Origin: a bacterium D16-36 | GTDB lineage: Bacteria > Bacillota > Clostridia > Lachnospirales > Lachnospiraceae | Direction: 5' to 3' | DNA length: 32,232 bases | Assembly (NCBI GenBank): GCA_003611745.1 | Contig: RAYF01000014.1 | Coordinates: 1-32,232, forward strand | Shown here: in pieces, positions 16,236 to 24,912 of the stretch | How positions within the stretch are numbered: the stretch's first letter is position 1 | How the letters are laid out: each line of letters begins with the position of its first letter | Program-made: the position numbers and the translations under genes | The notes under the pieces: generated by a model | Databases searched by the model: none | What the model was told of the DNA's origin: nothing | What the model saw: the letters and a program-made list of their open reading frames with translations, nothing else

Positions 16236-17171
16236 ATGACAACAAGACAGGAACTGATTACTTTACTGATTATTGTGATAATAAATACACTGATTGCGCT
16301 TGGTTATTTTTTATTTGGAATCTATGATACCAGACGGCATGAGGAACACAGGCTTACAAAATACACGATTCTTTCTATTTTTATGTTCCTCTGCCCGATT
16401 GCAGGGCCGGTTGTATTAGCGCTCGGAACCATTATGTACCACATCTTTTTCGACAGCAGCATTGACCTTGCCGCTGTCACATTTTCAAAAGAGCGTGTAG
16501 ATATACTGGACCATCCGGATGTTGAGTCTGAAATCAATCTGGTACCTATGGAAGAGGCCATTATCATTGATGACAAAGAGAATCTGCGCCAGCTTCTGCT
16601 AACCGTACTGCGCGGTGATATATCAAAATCAATCAATGCAGTGACAAAGGCATTGAACAGCGCCGATTCAGAGGCCTCCCACTATGCTGCTTCCGCAATT
16701 ATGGATATCAATAATGAATTTCAGAACACGCTGCAGAAATTCCACGCCCAGCTGGAATCAGACCCCAATGACAAGGAAGTCAACCAGCTCTTTATTGAAT
16801 ATCTAATAAAGATGTTAAACACAAACTTTTTATCCGATCTGGAGCTTCGGACATATGTCTATACACTCTCGCAGACCTGCCAGAGTGTATATGATTTTGA
16901 CAAAACTTTTATGAAAACGATGTACTACAGTAATCTGATAAACCTTTTAGTCCGCATCGGCGATATCCAGTCAGCACATCTCTGGGTGCCGCGCCTGCTT
17001 GCTGAATTTCCGGATGACATGGAGACCTACCGCTGTCTCTTAAAGTTTTATTACACGATACATGACAAGGAGAATTTTTTCAAGCATCTGGAGCGTTTAA
17101 AGAAATCAGACATCGCCATTGATAAAGATTTGCTTGAATTGATTCGAATCTATCAGCCAAGCGTCTCTTAG
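16236..17171 (+). CDS. pelE: PelE-like membrane/helical-repeat protein
   Basis: PelE forms an inner-membrane complex with PelD, PelF and PelG. The 311-residue product has two N-terminal membrane segments (about residues 7-30 and 45-72) and a cytoplasmic helical region with TPR/HEAT-like character. The block VPMEEAIIIDDKENLRQLLL and the pattern DSEASHYAASAIMDI (about residues 145-160) are typical of Gram-positive PelE-like proteins as I remember them. GGGGGGA precedes ATG 16236, 15 bases after pelD. The assignment depends partly on gene order, because PelE is poorly conserved. Confidence 0.7.
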   Translation: MTTRQELITLLIIVIINTLIALGYFLFGIYDTRRHEEHRLTKYTILSIFMFLCPIAGPVVLALGTIMYHIFFDSSIDLAAVTFSKERVDILDHPDVESEINLVPMEEAIIIDDKENLRQLLLTVLRGDISKSINAVTKALNSADSEASHYAASAIMDINNEFQNTLQKFHAQLESDPNDKEVNQLFIEYLIKMLNTNFLSDLELRTYVYTLSQTCQSVYDFDKTFMKTMYYSNLINLLVRIGDIQSAHLWVPRLLAEFPDDMETYRCLLKFYYTIHDKENFFKHLERLKKSDIAIDKDLLELIRIYQPSVS

Positions 17172-17207
17172 GGCCAGCTGAAATATACATAGAAAGGAGA
17201 CACAGAT

Positions 17208-19628
17208 ATGACAATGGAAGTCAGGACGATTCTGGAACTGTTACAGGTATTTACCGCATACTCTGTCTGTATTCTCCTTTTTCCATATATCGTGTTCTAC
17301 CATTATCTTCATGAAAAGACACTTGCAGAAAAATTCATTATCTGCATTATTATAGGCAATTTTTATATCATGAATATTGTTTTTTTGATGTTTCTGCTTC
17401 ACATTCCAAGCAAGGGGATGCTTTACTTCCTCTCCGTTGCCCCTGCCGTTTTTGCATGGAGGCAGATTAACCAGCCCGGCATCAAACGCTTTTTTACCAT
17501 ACTCTACACCCAGGTTTCCCGCCTCTTTCTCGGCGAAGCTAAAATCAGGACTATCGGCGGCATTTTGCTGTCCCGCCCCAAAAAAGTGCTTGGAAATATA
17601 ATCCGCGGCATTTTTTCCCATGCTGTGCATCACTTTTTAGAGTGGGCAATATTGCTTGCGCTACTGTCATTTAATGTCTGGTATTATTCCTATCAGCCAT
17701 TCACAAACTATGCTTATGGCACATCAGACATTATTGTACATCATTATTGGATAAACCAGATGAGTCAGGGAAATATTTTTTGCGCTGGTATATATCCATT
17801 TGGGTTTCATAACATTATTTACTTTTTGCATACTTTTTTCAATATTCCGACATTTTCTATTATGAGAGTATTCGGTGTTTTACAAGCAATATATATATAT
17901 TTAATGCTATATATACTACTTCGCAAAATCTGCCGCTCCAGATATATACCATTTTTTGGCGTTTTTATTTTTACACTGCCTCATTTATTTAGCTTATTAG
18001 CAAACATGCGTTACCAATGGGCAATTCCTCAGGAATATGCAATGCTCTTTCTGTATCCCTGTGCCTATTTTCTGATTCAATTCTTTGAGAGAAAGAAACA
18101 GGAAATCGAGACAGAGAAGGAATGGCGGCAGAAAAAAAAGCTCTATGCATGGCTGGAACAGTACCATATCCTGCCCAGCACAAGAAGCCTCGCTTTCTTT
18201 GCCATGAGCTTTTCCATGACACTGGCAGTTCATTTTTACATAACGATTATAGCAATCCTGCTCTGCCTTGCCGTTGCAGTGGCTTACTTCCCGGTTGTCC
18301 TCAAACCGAGATATTTCTGGTCCATAGCGCTTGCAGGTATCTTAAGCTTAACTTGCGCAGTTGCACCATTAGTTATCGCTTATCTGCAAGGAACTCCACT
18401 AGAGGGATCTTTGCGCTGGGCAATCAGTGTCATGACTCCTGGATCATCAGGAGAAAACACAGGAGACGAATCAGTAGACACAACACCAAAACAGAATGAG
18501 GAAACAATAAACGATACCAAAGTTGAAACAGTTTTAGAAAAAAATCCATCCTCTGAGGCAAATTCCTCCGAGGATAACCTGCCCGATAAAAACGTTTCTG
18601 TTTTTACTAAGATAAAAAATTTTATATTAACAAAAGGACAGACACTATTTCTCTTTGCAAAATCAACTTATAAAGAAATTCAAAAAAAATTTAATAGTAT
18701 TAATAATATCATTATTAATTATTTACGTAATGCTTACAATGGACTTGAACTCTCTACAATTGTTGTCTGGCTAACAGAAGGTTTGATTGTTTTTACCATT
18801 GTAATGATCTTGATAAGGCGGTCATTTTATTACCGTAATTTACTATCAATTGGAATATATATGCTATTCCTAATCCTATTAGCATGTGCTGGTCCACTCC
18901 ACCTTCCGGCACCAATGGAATTAGAACGCGCCATCATATTCCTCGCCTATGCTACTCCATTAGTTTTTGCCTGTGCTGCGGATGCTATATATGCTATTAT
19001 CTGTCGCCCGTTTCGTTACCACCGCTTTACAGAAATCCTTCCAATCGGATTAACTTGTAGCTTAACTTTCCTAACCGTTGAGTATGACTATGTAAAGCCT
19101 CTAAGTATTGTTTATGCTCTTCAATCGCGTGGCGAAATAATATGTAATTATGAAATTATGGAAAACTATCCGGAAAAATCATGGACTATTGTTACAACCA
19201 CTAACAGTATCCAACTTATCATCGACAAAGGCTGGCATATGGAAATTTGTAATTTCTTGAATGCAATGGAAGATTACACCACAGATTCCAGAGTAACCAT
19301 TCCGACAAAACACGTTTTCTTTTATATCGAAAAACTTCCTTTGGCATACGGTGCTTTTGCTCCTGTAAATGAGCCACTAGCAAATACCGGCCCTGTTTCA
19401 AAGGAGAATGCTGAAAAACCTGCAAGTTTTAGTGGCGGCAATGCATACAGCATTACTAACCGCAATCAATTACAGAGCCGGATGTACTTTTGGGCACAGG
19501 CATTTAAAAAGAAATACCCTCAGGAATTCCAGATATATTACGAGGATGATTCCTTTATCTGCTACCGTATCACCCAGAATGAATACAACTTATATAATTT
19601 TGCAATCGACTATGGTTTTAACAAATAG
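17208..19628 (+). CDS. Large polytopic membrane protein, possibly GT-C-like
   Basis: This 806-residue protein has many hydrophobic segments, roughly twelve or more, and an acidic low-complexity loop at about residues 408-460. Early in the protein, the loop TSDIIVHHYWINQM (D174, H178, H179) after a membrane span recalls the acidic/His loop of GT-C glycosyltransferases and YfhO-like proteins. The C-terminal 200 residues look extracytoplasmic. I do not recognise a named family. It is inserted between PelE- and PelA-position genes, where canonical pel operons have no such gene. Base composition shifts sharply inside the gene: 17521-17580 has 34 G+C of 60, while 18661-18720 has 6 of 60. AAAGGAGA precedes ATG 17208. 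Confidence 0.6.
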   Translation: MTMEVRTILELLQVFTAYSVCILLFPYIVFYHYLHEKTLAEKFIICIIIGNFYIMNIVFLMFLLHIPSKGMLYFLSVAPAVFAWRQINQPGIKRFFTILYTQVSRLFLGEAKIRTIGGILLSRPKKVLGNIIRGIFSHAVHHFLEWAILLALLSFNVWYYSYQPFTNYAYGTSDIIVHHYWINQMSQGNIFCAGIYPFGFHNIIYFLHTFFNIPTFSIMRVFGVLQAIYIYLMLYILLRKICRSRYIPFFGVFIFTLPHLFSLLANMRYQWAIPQEYAMLFLYPCAYFLIQFFERKKQEIETEKEWRQKKKLYAWLEQYHILPSTRSLAFFAMSFSMTLAVHFYITIIAILLCLAVAVAYFPVVLKPRYFWSIALAGILSLTCAVAPLVIAYLQGTPLEGSLRWAISVMTPGSSGENTGDESVDTTPKQNEETINDTKVETVLEKNPSSEANSSEDNLPDKNVSVFTKIKNFILTKGQTLFLFAKSTYKEIQKKFNSINNIIINYLRNAYNGLELSTIVVWLTEGLIVFTIVMILIRRSFYYRNLLSIGIYMLFLILLACAGPLHLPAPMELERAIIFLAYATPLVFACAADAIYAIICRPFRYHRFTEILPIGLTCSLTFLTVEYDYVKPLSIVYALQSRGEIICNYEIMENYPEKSWTIVTTTNSIQLIIDKGWHMEICNFLNAMEDYTTDSRVTIPTKHVFFYIEKLPLAYGAFAPVNEPLANTGPVSKENAEKPASFSGGNAYSITNRNQLQSRMYFWAQAFKKKYPQEFQIYYEDDSFICYRITQNEYNLYNFAIDYGFNK

Positions 19629-19640
19629 GAGGGAATTATT

Positions 19641-21467
19641 TTGACGATATCCAAATCAAGTTTTATTGTAATATCAACCGTAATGGTTACTATACTGATT
19701 CTGTTCCAGTTTTCAAACATATCTGCAAACTACGCATCAAATTCCATGCAGAACCCGAATGCAGAACCAAAAGTATCCATCTCAGCTAACCAGACTCTGC
19801 TGGATGATGTCCTGGAAATGCCGGAGAACTTCAACACAGCTATTATCGGCAGCCCCCGCAATCAGGAGGCAAACATTGCGGAAGAATGGTGCCTCTACAC
19901 AAAGCGTACTTACCGCCGCTTTATGAATCTCAGGGAATTTTCGAAAGTTTATTCGAGATACTGTACCCTGCTTATTGTGAATTCTGTTTCCGTGTGTACA
20001 AAAAAGGATGTGGAGATTCTATGCCATCAATCAGAGTTAGGCGTAAATATTATATTGACCAGCCTGCCAAATACAACGTTTATCCGCTCCTCCGAGAAGT
20101 TCAAAAAACTGATCGGCATCCGCGGCGTATATCAGGCTTCCTACCGTGTCAGCGGCATGACGTTATATGACGGTTTTTTGCTGGGCGGCAAGACAACTTA
20201 TAAAAAACTTGCAAAGTCTGTCCCTTATTTCCGGCTGAGATCCGGTACAAAAACCTACATAACCGGAATTGTAAAACATCAAAAGGAATTGGAAATTGAC
20301 AATGAAGACCTCCCGCCTCTCCTCTGGCGTAACCAGACGGAAAACAGTTTTGTCTTTGTTGTAAACTGTGACTTCTTTACTGACCATACCGGGCTTGGCA
20401 TGTTCTCTGCCATGCTCTCAGAAGCTATGCCATATAATATCTACCCTATTGTAAACGCACAAAACGTCGTCTGCCAGAATTTTCCATACCTCTCCAACGA
20501 AAATTCTGAAAAGACGGCTGAACATTACTATTACACCAGCAAGGCGCTCTGTGAAAACGTACTTTGGCCTGATATCGTATCAATATTAAATGCAACGGAG
20601 GAAAAATTCAGCGGCATGATTGCCCCTAAATTGGACTACAGCAGCACGGAACAGGAAATTTCCACTGACTCTATCTCCTTTTACTTTGACCAGAACGAAA
20701 GAATTTCAGGAGAACTGGGGCTTTCCGGGGATCAGATAGGAAACCTCTCCAGATATGAGGACAAGATAAAATATGACACAGAGATGATGGCAAAACTGAC
20801 ACCGGAGTATACTTTTACCGTCTTTTCCCCCGGGGATATGCCAGAATTTATCTATAGACGTTATCTCGGGGAGAAGACAAAAACTTCCATCTTCTCCCCT
20901 GAAAGGCACTCCATCCTTTCCACAATCCGGACCCTGATTACAAAAAAAGGACTGGATACTGAGCCTATTATCTCTTTTTATGATAACAGGATACTGCGGA
21001 TGACTACCACAATAGACGGTTTTTCCCATAAAGACGCAGAAGACCTCTATCTAAAAAGCATTGAAACTGCCCTCGGATTTTCCACCGTCTATTTAGACTT
21101 TACCAGAGCAATTTATCCGACCAAAAAGGGGGATGACTGGACACGCCTGTCCAACAACCTCTCCCGCTACTTAAACACATACTGGAAGACTTTCCGCAAA
21201 GGCTTTGACCAGACAACGGTATCGGAAGCCGACCTCAAAGCCCGCCGTTTCCTTGCACTGGACTATTACTCCAAGCGCGAGGAAAATACCATCGAACTCT
21301 CTGTCGTCAATATAAAAGAAGATGCCTCCTTTATGCTCAGCCTGAACGATGAAAAAATTGTCTCTGTCAAAGGCGCAGAGTATATTGAAATAGAACGCGG
21401 AAAATATGTACTCAATACTTCTTCTGATACAGTTACGATTGAGGTAACTGCTGATGCGATTAAGTAA
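19641..21467 (+). CDS. DUF2194-like extracellular protein in the PelA position
   Basis: A 608-residue protein begins with TTG at 19641, supported by AGGAGGG just upstream. Residues 8-28 form a membrane anchor or uncleaved signal (FIVISTVMVTILILFQF). The next 250 residues are alpha/beta with a GAT-like feel, the middle and C-terminal part (about 330-520) resembles a polysaccharide-deacetylase-type barrel, and the last 70 residues look like a beta-domain. I do not see the clear metal-binding DD and HxxxH motifs of active NodB deacetylases, so activity is uncertain. DUF2194 is recalled from length and layout, not proved. In Gram-positive pel operons this slot carries the PelA deacetylase, so a role in polymer modification outside the membrane is the likely function. 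Confidence 0.5.
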   Translation: MTISKSSFIVISTVMVTILILFQFSNISANYASNSMQNPNAEPKVSISANQTLLDDVLEMPENFNTAIIGSPRNQEANIAEEWCLYTKRTYRRFMNLREFSKVYSRYCTLLIVNSVSVCTKKDVEILCHQSELGVNIILTSLPNTTFIRSSEKFKKLIGIRGVYQASYRVSGMTLYDGFLLGGKTTYKKLAKSVPYFRLRSGTKTYITGIVKHQKELEIDNEDLPPLLWRNQTENSFVFVVNCDFFTDHTGLGMFSAMLSEAMPYNIYPIVNAQNVVCQNFPYLSNENSEKTAEHYYYTSKALCENVLWPDIVSILNATEEKFSGMIAPKLDYSSTEQEISTDSISFYFDQNERISGELGLSGDQIGNLSRYEDKIKYDTEMMAKLTPEYTFTVFSPGDMPEFIYRRYLGEKTKTSIFSPERHSILSTIRTLITKKGLDTEPIISFYDNRILRMTTTIDGFSHKDAEDLYLKSIETALGFSTVYLDFTRAIYPTKKGDDWTRLSNNLSRYLNTYWKTFRKGFDQTTVSEADLKARRFLALDYYSKREENTIELSVVNIKEDASFMLSLNDEKIVSVKGAEYIEIERGKYVLNTSSDTVTIEVTADAIK

Positions 21468-21492
21468 AATTGAGAAAGGCAGGAATATAACC

Positions 21493-22959
21493 ATGAAAGT
21501 TTGTATTGTTGTGGAAGGATGTTATCCTTATGTGGTAGGTGGTGTATCAAGCTGGGTACACAGCCTGATTAAACAGTTCCCAAATGTTGAATTTATCATA
21601 CAGACAATCGCTGCTGACAGGGACATCCGCGGCAAGTTTGTATATGAAATGCCTGACAATGTCTCAGAAGTTAGGGAAGCATATGTTCAGGACATTGACT
21701 GGATTGGCCTTAAGAAAAGACATAAAAAACTTCATCTGAGCAAAAAAGAGTTTGATTCGCTGCAAAGCCTTGTCCTAAATGAAAATGTAGACTGGGATGG
21801 CGTGTTTTCTTACTTTGCAAACGAAAATTTTTCTATCAATGACCTGCTGATGGGAAAGGATTTCTTTCTGATAGCAAAGAGCTTATATGAAAAACGCTAT
21901 GAAAATATTACATTTTCTGACTTTTTGTGGTCTCTGCGCTCTATGTACCTGCCGCTGTTCCTCTGTATGAAAACACCGCTTCCAAAGGCTGATTTGTACC
22001 ACTGCGTGGCAACAGGCTATGCCGGGGTTCTTGGAAGTATGGCAAAATCCCTTTATGGAGGGACGCTCCTGATTTCAGAACATGGAATCTATTCCCGTGA
22101 GCGTGAGGAGGATATCATCAAAGCGACATGGGTAGAAGGCGTTTATAAAAACGTCTGGATAGAGCATTTTAAAAAAATGTCAAGCTGTGCTTATGACAAC
22201 GCTGACCGCGTCACTTCACTGTTTGAATATGCAAGGCACCTCCAGCTCGAACTTGGCTGCCCGGCCGAAAAAACTCTGGTAACGCCAAACGGAATCGACC
22301 CGGAACGCTTTGCCCATATTCCCGGCAAAAAAGAAAACGATGACCAGTATTTTAATATCGGCGCAGTACTCCGTATTGCCCCTATCAAAGATGTAAAGAC
22401 ACTGATTAACGCATTTTATTATGCAAAGCAGCGCGAGCCATCCCTGAAACTCTGGATTATGGGGCCATGGGAAAAGGAAGACCCCTACGCCAAAGAAGTA
22501 TTTGCACTGGTAGACACACTAAAACCGCAGGACCTTATCTTTACGGGCAGGATAAATGTCACAGAATACCTTGGACGCATGGACGCCACTATCCTCTCCA
22601 GCATCAGCGAAGGGCAGCCCCTCACCATTCTGGAAGGCTTTGCGGCAAAATGCCCGGCCATAGCCACAAATGTAGGAAACTGCGAGGGGCTTGTATATGG
22701 GGAAGGCGAGGATAAACTGGGGCCTGCCGGGATCGTCACAGATACCATGTCGGTAGCCGGGCTTGCCGATGCTATGGTAAAGCTTGCCAGGGAACCGCAG
22801 CTTGCCAAACATATGGGGGAGGTCGGCTATCAGCGGCTCATGTCAAAATACCAGCTTTCCCAGATGAAGGCAACCTACAATAACCTATACCATGAGATGG
22901 CAGAAATCAGCGGATGCACGCTGGACGAAAAACCTTTCCTGCGTGCAGATAAACGGTAG
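21493..22959 (+). CDS. pelF: PelF-like GT4 glycosyltransferase
   Basis: PelF is the soluble polymerase-type glycosyltransferase of the Pel system and uses UDP-hexosamine. The 488-residue protein shows the PelF N-terminal signature EGCYPYVVGGVSSWVH (residues about 7-22) and the SEHGIYSREREEDI block (about 196-209). The GT4 donor site is visible in SSISEGQPLTILEGFAAK, followed by the GNCEGLVYGE nucleotide-sugar loop. ATG 21493 has an AGGCAGGAA site; an ATG at 21454 lies inside the preceding gene and adds a stretch absent from the family. It lies 25 bases after the DUF2194-like gene. Confidence 0.92.
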   Translation: MKVCIVVEGCYPYVVGGVSSWVHSLIKQFPNVEFIIQTIAADRDIRGKFVYEMPDNVSEVREAYVQDIDWIGLKKRHKKLHLSKKEFDSLQSLVLNENVDWDGVFSYFANENFSINDLLMGKDFFLIAKSLYEKRYENITFSDFLWSLRSMYLPLFLCMKTPLPKADLYHCVATGYAGVLGSMAKSLYGGTLLISEHGIYSREREEDIIKATWVEGVYKNVWIEHFKKMSSCAYDNADRVTSLFEYARHLQLELGCPAEKTLVTPNGIDPERFAHIPGKKENDDQYFNIGAVLRIAPIKDVKTLINAFYYAKQREPSLKLWIMGPWEKEDPYAKEVFALVDTLKPQDLIFTGRINVTEYLGRMDATILSSISEGQPLTILEGFAAKCPAIATNVGNCEGLVYGEGEDKLGPAGIVTDTMSVAGLADAMVKLAREPQLAKHMGEVGYQRLMSKYQLSQMKATYNNLYHEMAEISGCTLDEKPFLRADKR

Positions 22960-22971
22960 TTTCCTGATAAA

Positions 22972-23044
22972 CAGGTTTGTCTCTGCGCTGCGACGCAAAC
23001 CTGCATGATGCATAGAGGGCAGTGCAGAAATGAGGTAAAACATG
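22972..23044 (+). promoter_or_regulatory. Shared leader module, pelG copy
   Basis: CAGGTTTG (22972-22979) pairs perfectly with CAAACCTG (22996-23003); the loop contains CTGCGC. GTGCAGAAATGAGG (23022-23035) follows and supplies the ribosome binding site for ATG 23042. It occupies the 82-base gap between pelF and pelG, the longest gap in the operon, and shares layout and sequence with the leaders at 10474-10543 and 31117-31190. It could be an RNA processing or translation control element. Confidence 0.5.
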
Positions 23045-24514
23045 GCTAGTTTAGGAAAACATGTAAAAAAATCATTCGAAAAGAGAACGATTTCTTCTAC
23101 CCTATTTGGTATTCTGATTAGTACCATGACAACAATAGCGCCTATGCTTTTAGTTATGGGTGGGATTATTGCACTCTATTTACTGCTTGATTACAAATCT
23201 GTAGTATATTCAGAGCGTGTGCTTTTTACCTGCAGCATACTGTATATCTTTATCTTCAGCCTAATGTGTACTGCGCCCTTTAACTCTGTTATTTCGCGCT
23301 ATGTTACAGATAAAATCTTTGAAGAACAGTATGATGCCATACTGCCCTGCTTCTACGGCGGGATTTTCCTGAACCTGACAACCTGCTGCATCGTCGGCAT
23401 TCCATTTTACCTGTATTCCTATTTTGTCGGCGGCATTGACCCTATTTTTACATTTACCTGTTATGTGTGCTTTCTTGCCCTGAGCATGACATTTTATTCC
23501 ATGCTCTACCTTTCCATTACGAAGGATTACAGTAAGATTTCACTGTTTTTCCTTCTGGGCGTAATTGTTATGGTCCTTTCTGCCCTTCTCTTCAACAAGA
23601 TACTGCACTGTTCCGTAACATACAGCATGCTTGCCGCCATTACCTGCGGATTCCTGACGATTTCCCTCAGCGAATTCGCCAATGTAAAAGGCTATTTCCA
23701 CACAAATAACGAAAGTTACTTTGGTTTTATGGCATACTTCAAGGAGCACTGGCAGCTTGCCCTGACAAACTTCCTGTACTCTCTGGGGCTTTATATCCAT
23801 AATTTTATATTCTGGACCGTATCAGACTGCATTATCGTGCGCGATACCTATATCTGCTATCCACCTTACGATATGGCAACCTGCATCGCCATGTTTACAA
23901 ATATATCAGCAAGCGTCATCCTGATTACCCAAATTGAGCTTCATTTCCACGAACGGTACAAGGCATATTCCGAGGCAGTCATCGGAGGACGGCTCATTGA
24001 CATCGACAAGGCAAAAAACCGCATGTTTTCCCTGCTGTCCTACCAGTTAATGGATGTTGTGCGCAACCAGTTTATTATTTCCGTATTGATTTACCTGCTC
24101 TGCATGGTATTTCTCCCTCAGTTCGGATTTGCCGGCCAGGTTATGGAGATGTACCCCTGCCTTGCAGCAGGATACTTTGTCATCTTTTTATTGTATTCCT
24201 GCATTATTTTCCTGTTTTACTTTAATGACAAAACAGGCTCGCTTCTGACAACTATTGTATTTGTAGTGATAACTGCGGTTTCCAGTGTCTTTGCCAAAAA
24301 CCTTCCGCCTATCTGGTACGGAATCGGGACATTCCTCGGGGCATTTGCCGGATGGATTATTGCGTATTTCCGTCTCCGCTGGGTTGAGAAAAATATAGAT
24401 GAACATATATTCTGCAAAGGCACCCTGATTCCATCCAAACATGAGGCTATGCCGACCAGTGTCGTGTTCCCTATTGATATTACGGCGCCGCCGGAAACGG
24501 AGGAAGAGGTATGA
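23042..24514 (+). CDS. pelG: PelG-like polysaccharide transporter
   Basis: PelG is a polytopic inner-membrane protein thought to move Pel polymer across the membrane with PelF. The 490-residue product has about twelve hydrophobic segments, in line with a MOP/flippase-related fold. The start (MASLGKHVKKSFEKRTISST) and the loop SRYVTDKIFEEQYDAILPC fit the family, as does EIELHF-like ITQIELHFHERYKAYSEAV. The last membrane segment lies near residues 420-450, and the tail is short and polar. ATG 23042 has GAGG six bases before it. The gene overlaps the DUF2304 gene by four bases (ATGA). Confidence 0.9.
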   Translation: MASLGKHVKKSFEKRTISSTLFGILISTMTTIAPMLLVMGGIIALYLLLDYKSVVYSERVLFTCSILYIFIFSLMCTAPFNSVISRYVTDKIFEEQYDAILPCFYGGIFLNLTTCCIVGIPFYLYSYFVGGIDPIFTFTCYVCFLALSMTFYSMLYLSITKDYSKISLFFLLGVIVMVLSALLFNKILHCSVTYSMLAAITCGFLTISLSEFANVKGYFHTNNESYFGFMAYFKEHWQLALTNFLYSLGLYIHNFIFWTVSDCIIVRDTYICYPPYDMATCIAMFTNISASVILITQIELHFHERYKAYSEAVIGGRLIDIDKAKNRMFSLLSYQLMDVVRNQFIISVLIYLLCMVFLPQFGFAGQVMEMYPCLAAGYFVIFLLYSCIIFLFYFNDKTGSLLTTIVFVVITAVSSVFAKNLPPIWYGIGTFLGAFAGWIIAYFRLRWVEKNIDEHIFCKGTLIPSKHEAMPTSVVFPIDITAPPETEEEV

Positions 24515-24912
24515 CACTTGCATTACAACTGATTATTATCGCTCTTGGCATTTTTTTACTGATTGTTATAATGAATGCCGCAGTACACAAAAAAATATCA
24601 GAATCCCACGCACTGCTGTGGATCGTGCCATGTTTCCTGATTATCATAGGCGGCATCTTTCCGCAGGTTACATATATTCTTTCCGATATGTTCCATACAG
24701 AATACCCGCCTGCCGTAGTTTTTGCACTGGCTATCATTATCAGCTACCTGATTCTGTTCCAGTGTTTCAAGTCACTCTCCGTGCTGGCAATCAAAAATAA
24801 AGAGCTTGCCTCACAGGCAGCGCTCTTGACGGAACGTGTGAGAGTTCTTGAGCAGACCGTGCAGAAACTGCAGGAATCATGCGGACAGGAGGAAGATGGG
24901 GTAGGACCATGA
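24511..24912 (+). CDS. DUF2304 family membrane protein
   Basis: The family is of unknown function and normally accompanies glycosyltransferases of lipid-linked sugar pathways. The 133-residue protein has three membrane segments (about residues 5-25, 35-57, 70-90) and a C-terminal coiled coil (KNKELASQAALLTERVRVLE). It overlaps pelG at its start and the next gene at its end, each by ATGA-type overlaps, which points to translational coupling. GGAGGAAGAGG precedes ATG 24511. It probably forms a complex with the GT4 or GT2 encoded next (inference). Confidence 0.8.
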   Translation: MTLALQLIIIALGIFLLIVIMNAAVHKKISESHALLWIVPCFLIIIGGIFPQVTYILSDMFHTEYPPAVVFALAIIISYLILFQCFKSLSVLAIKNKELASQAALLTERVRVLEQTVQKLQESCGQEEDGVGP

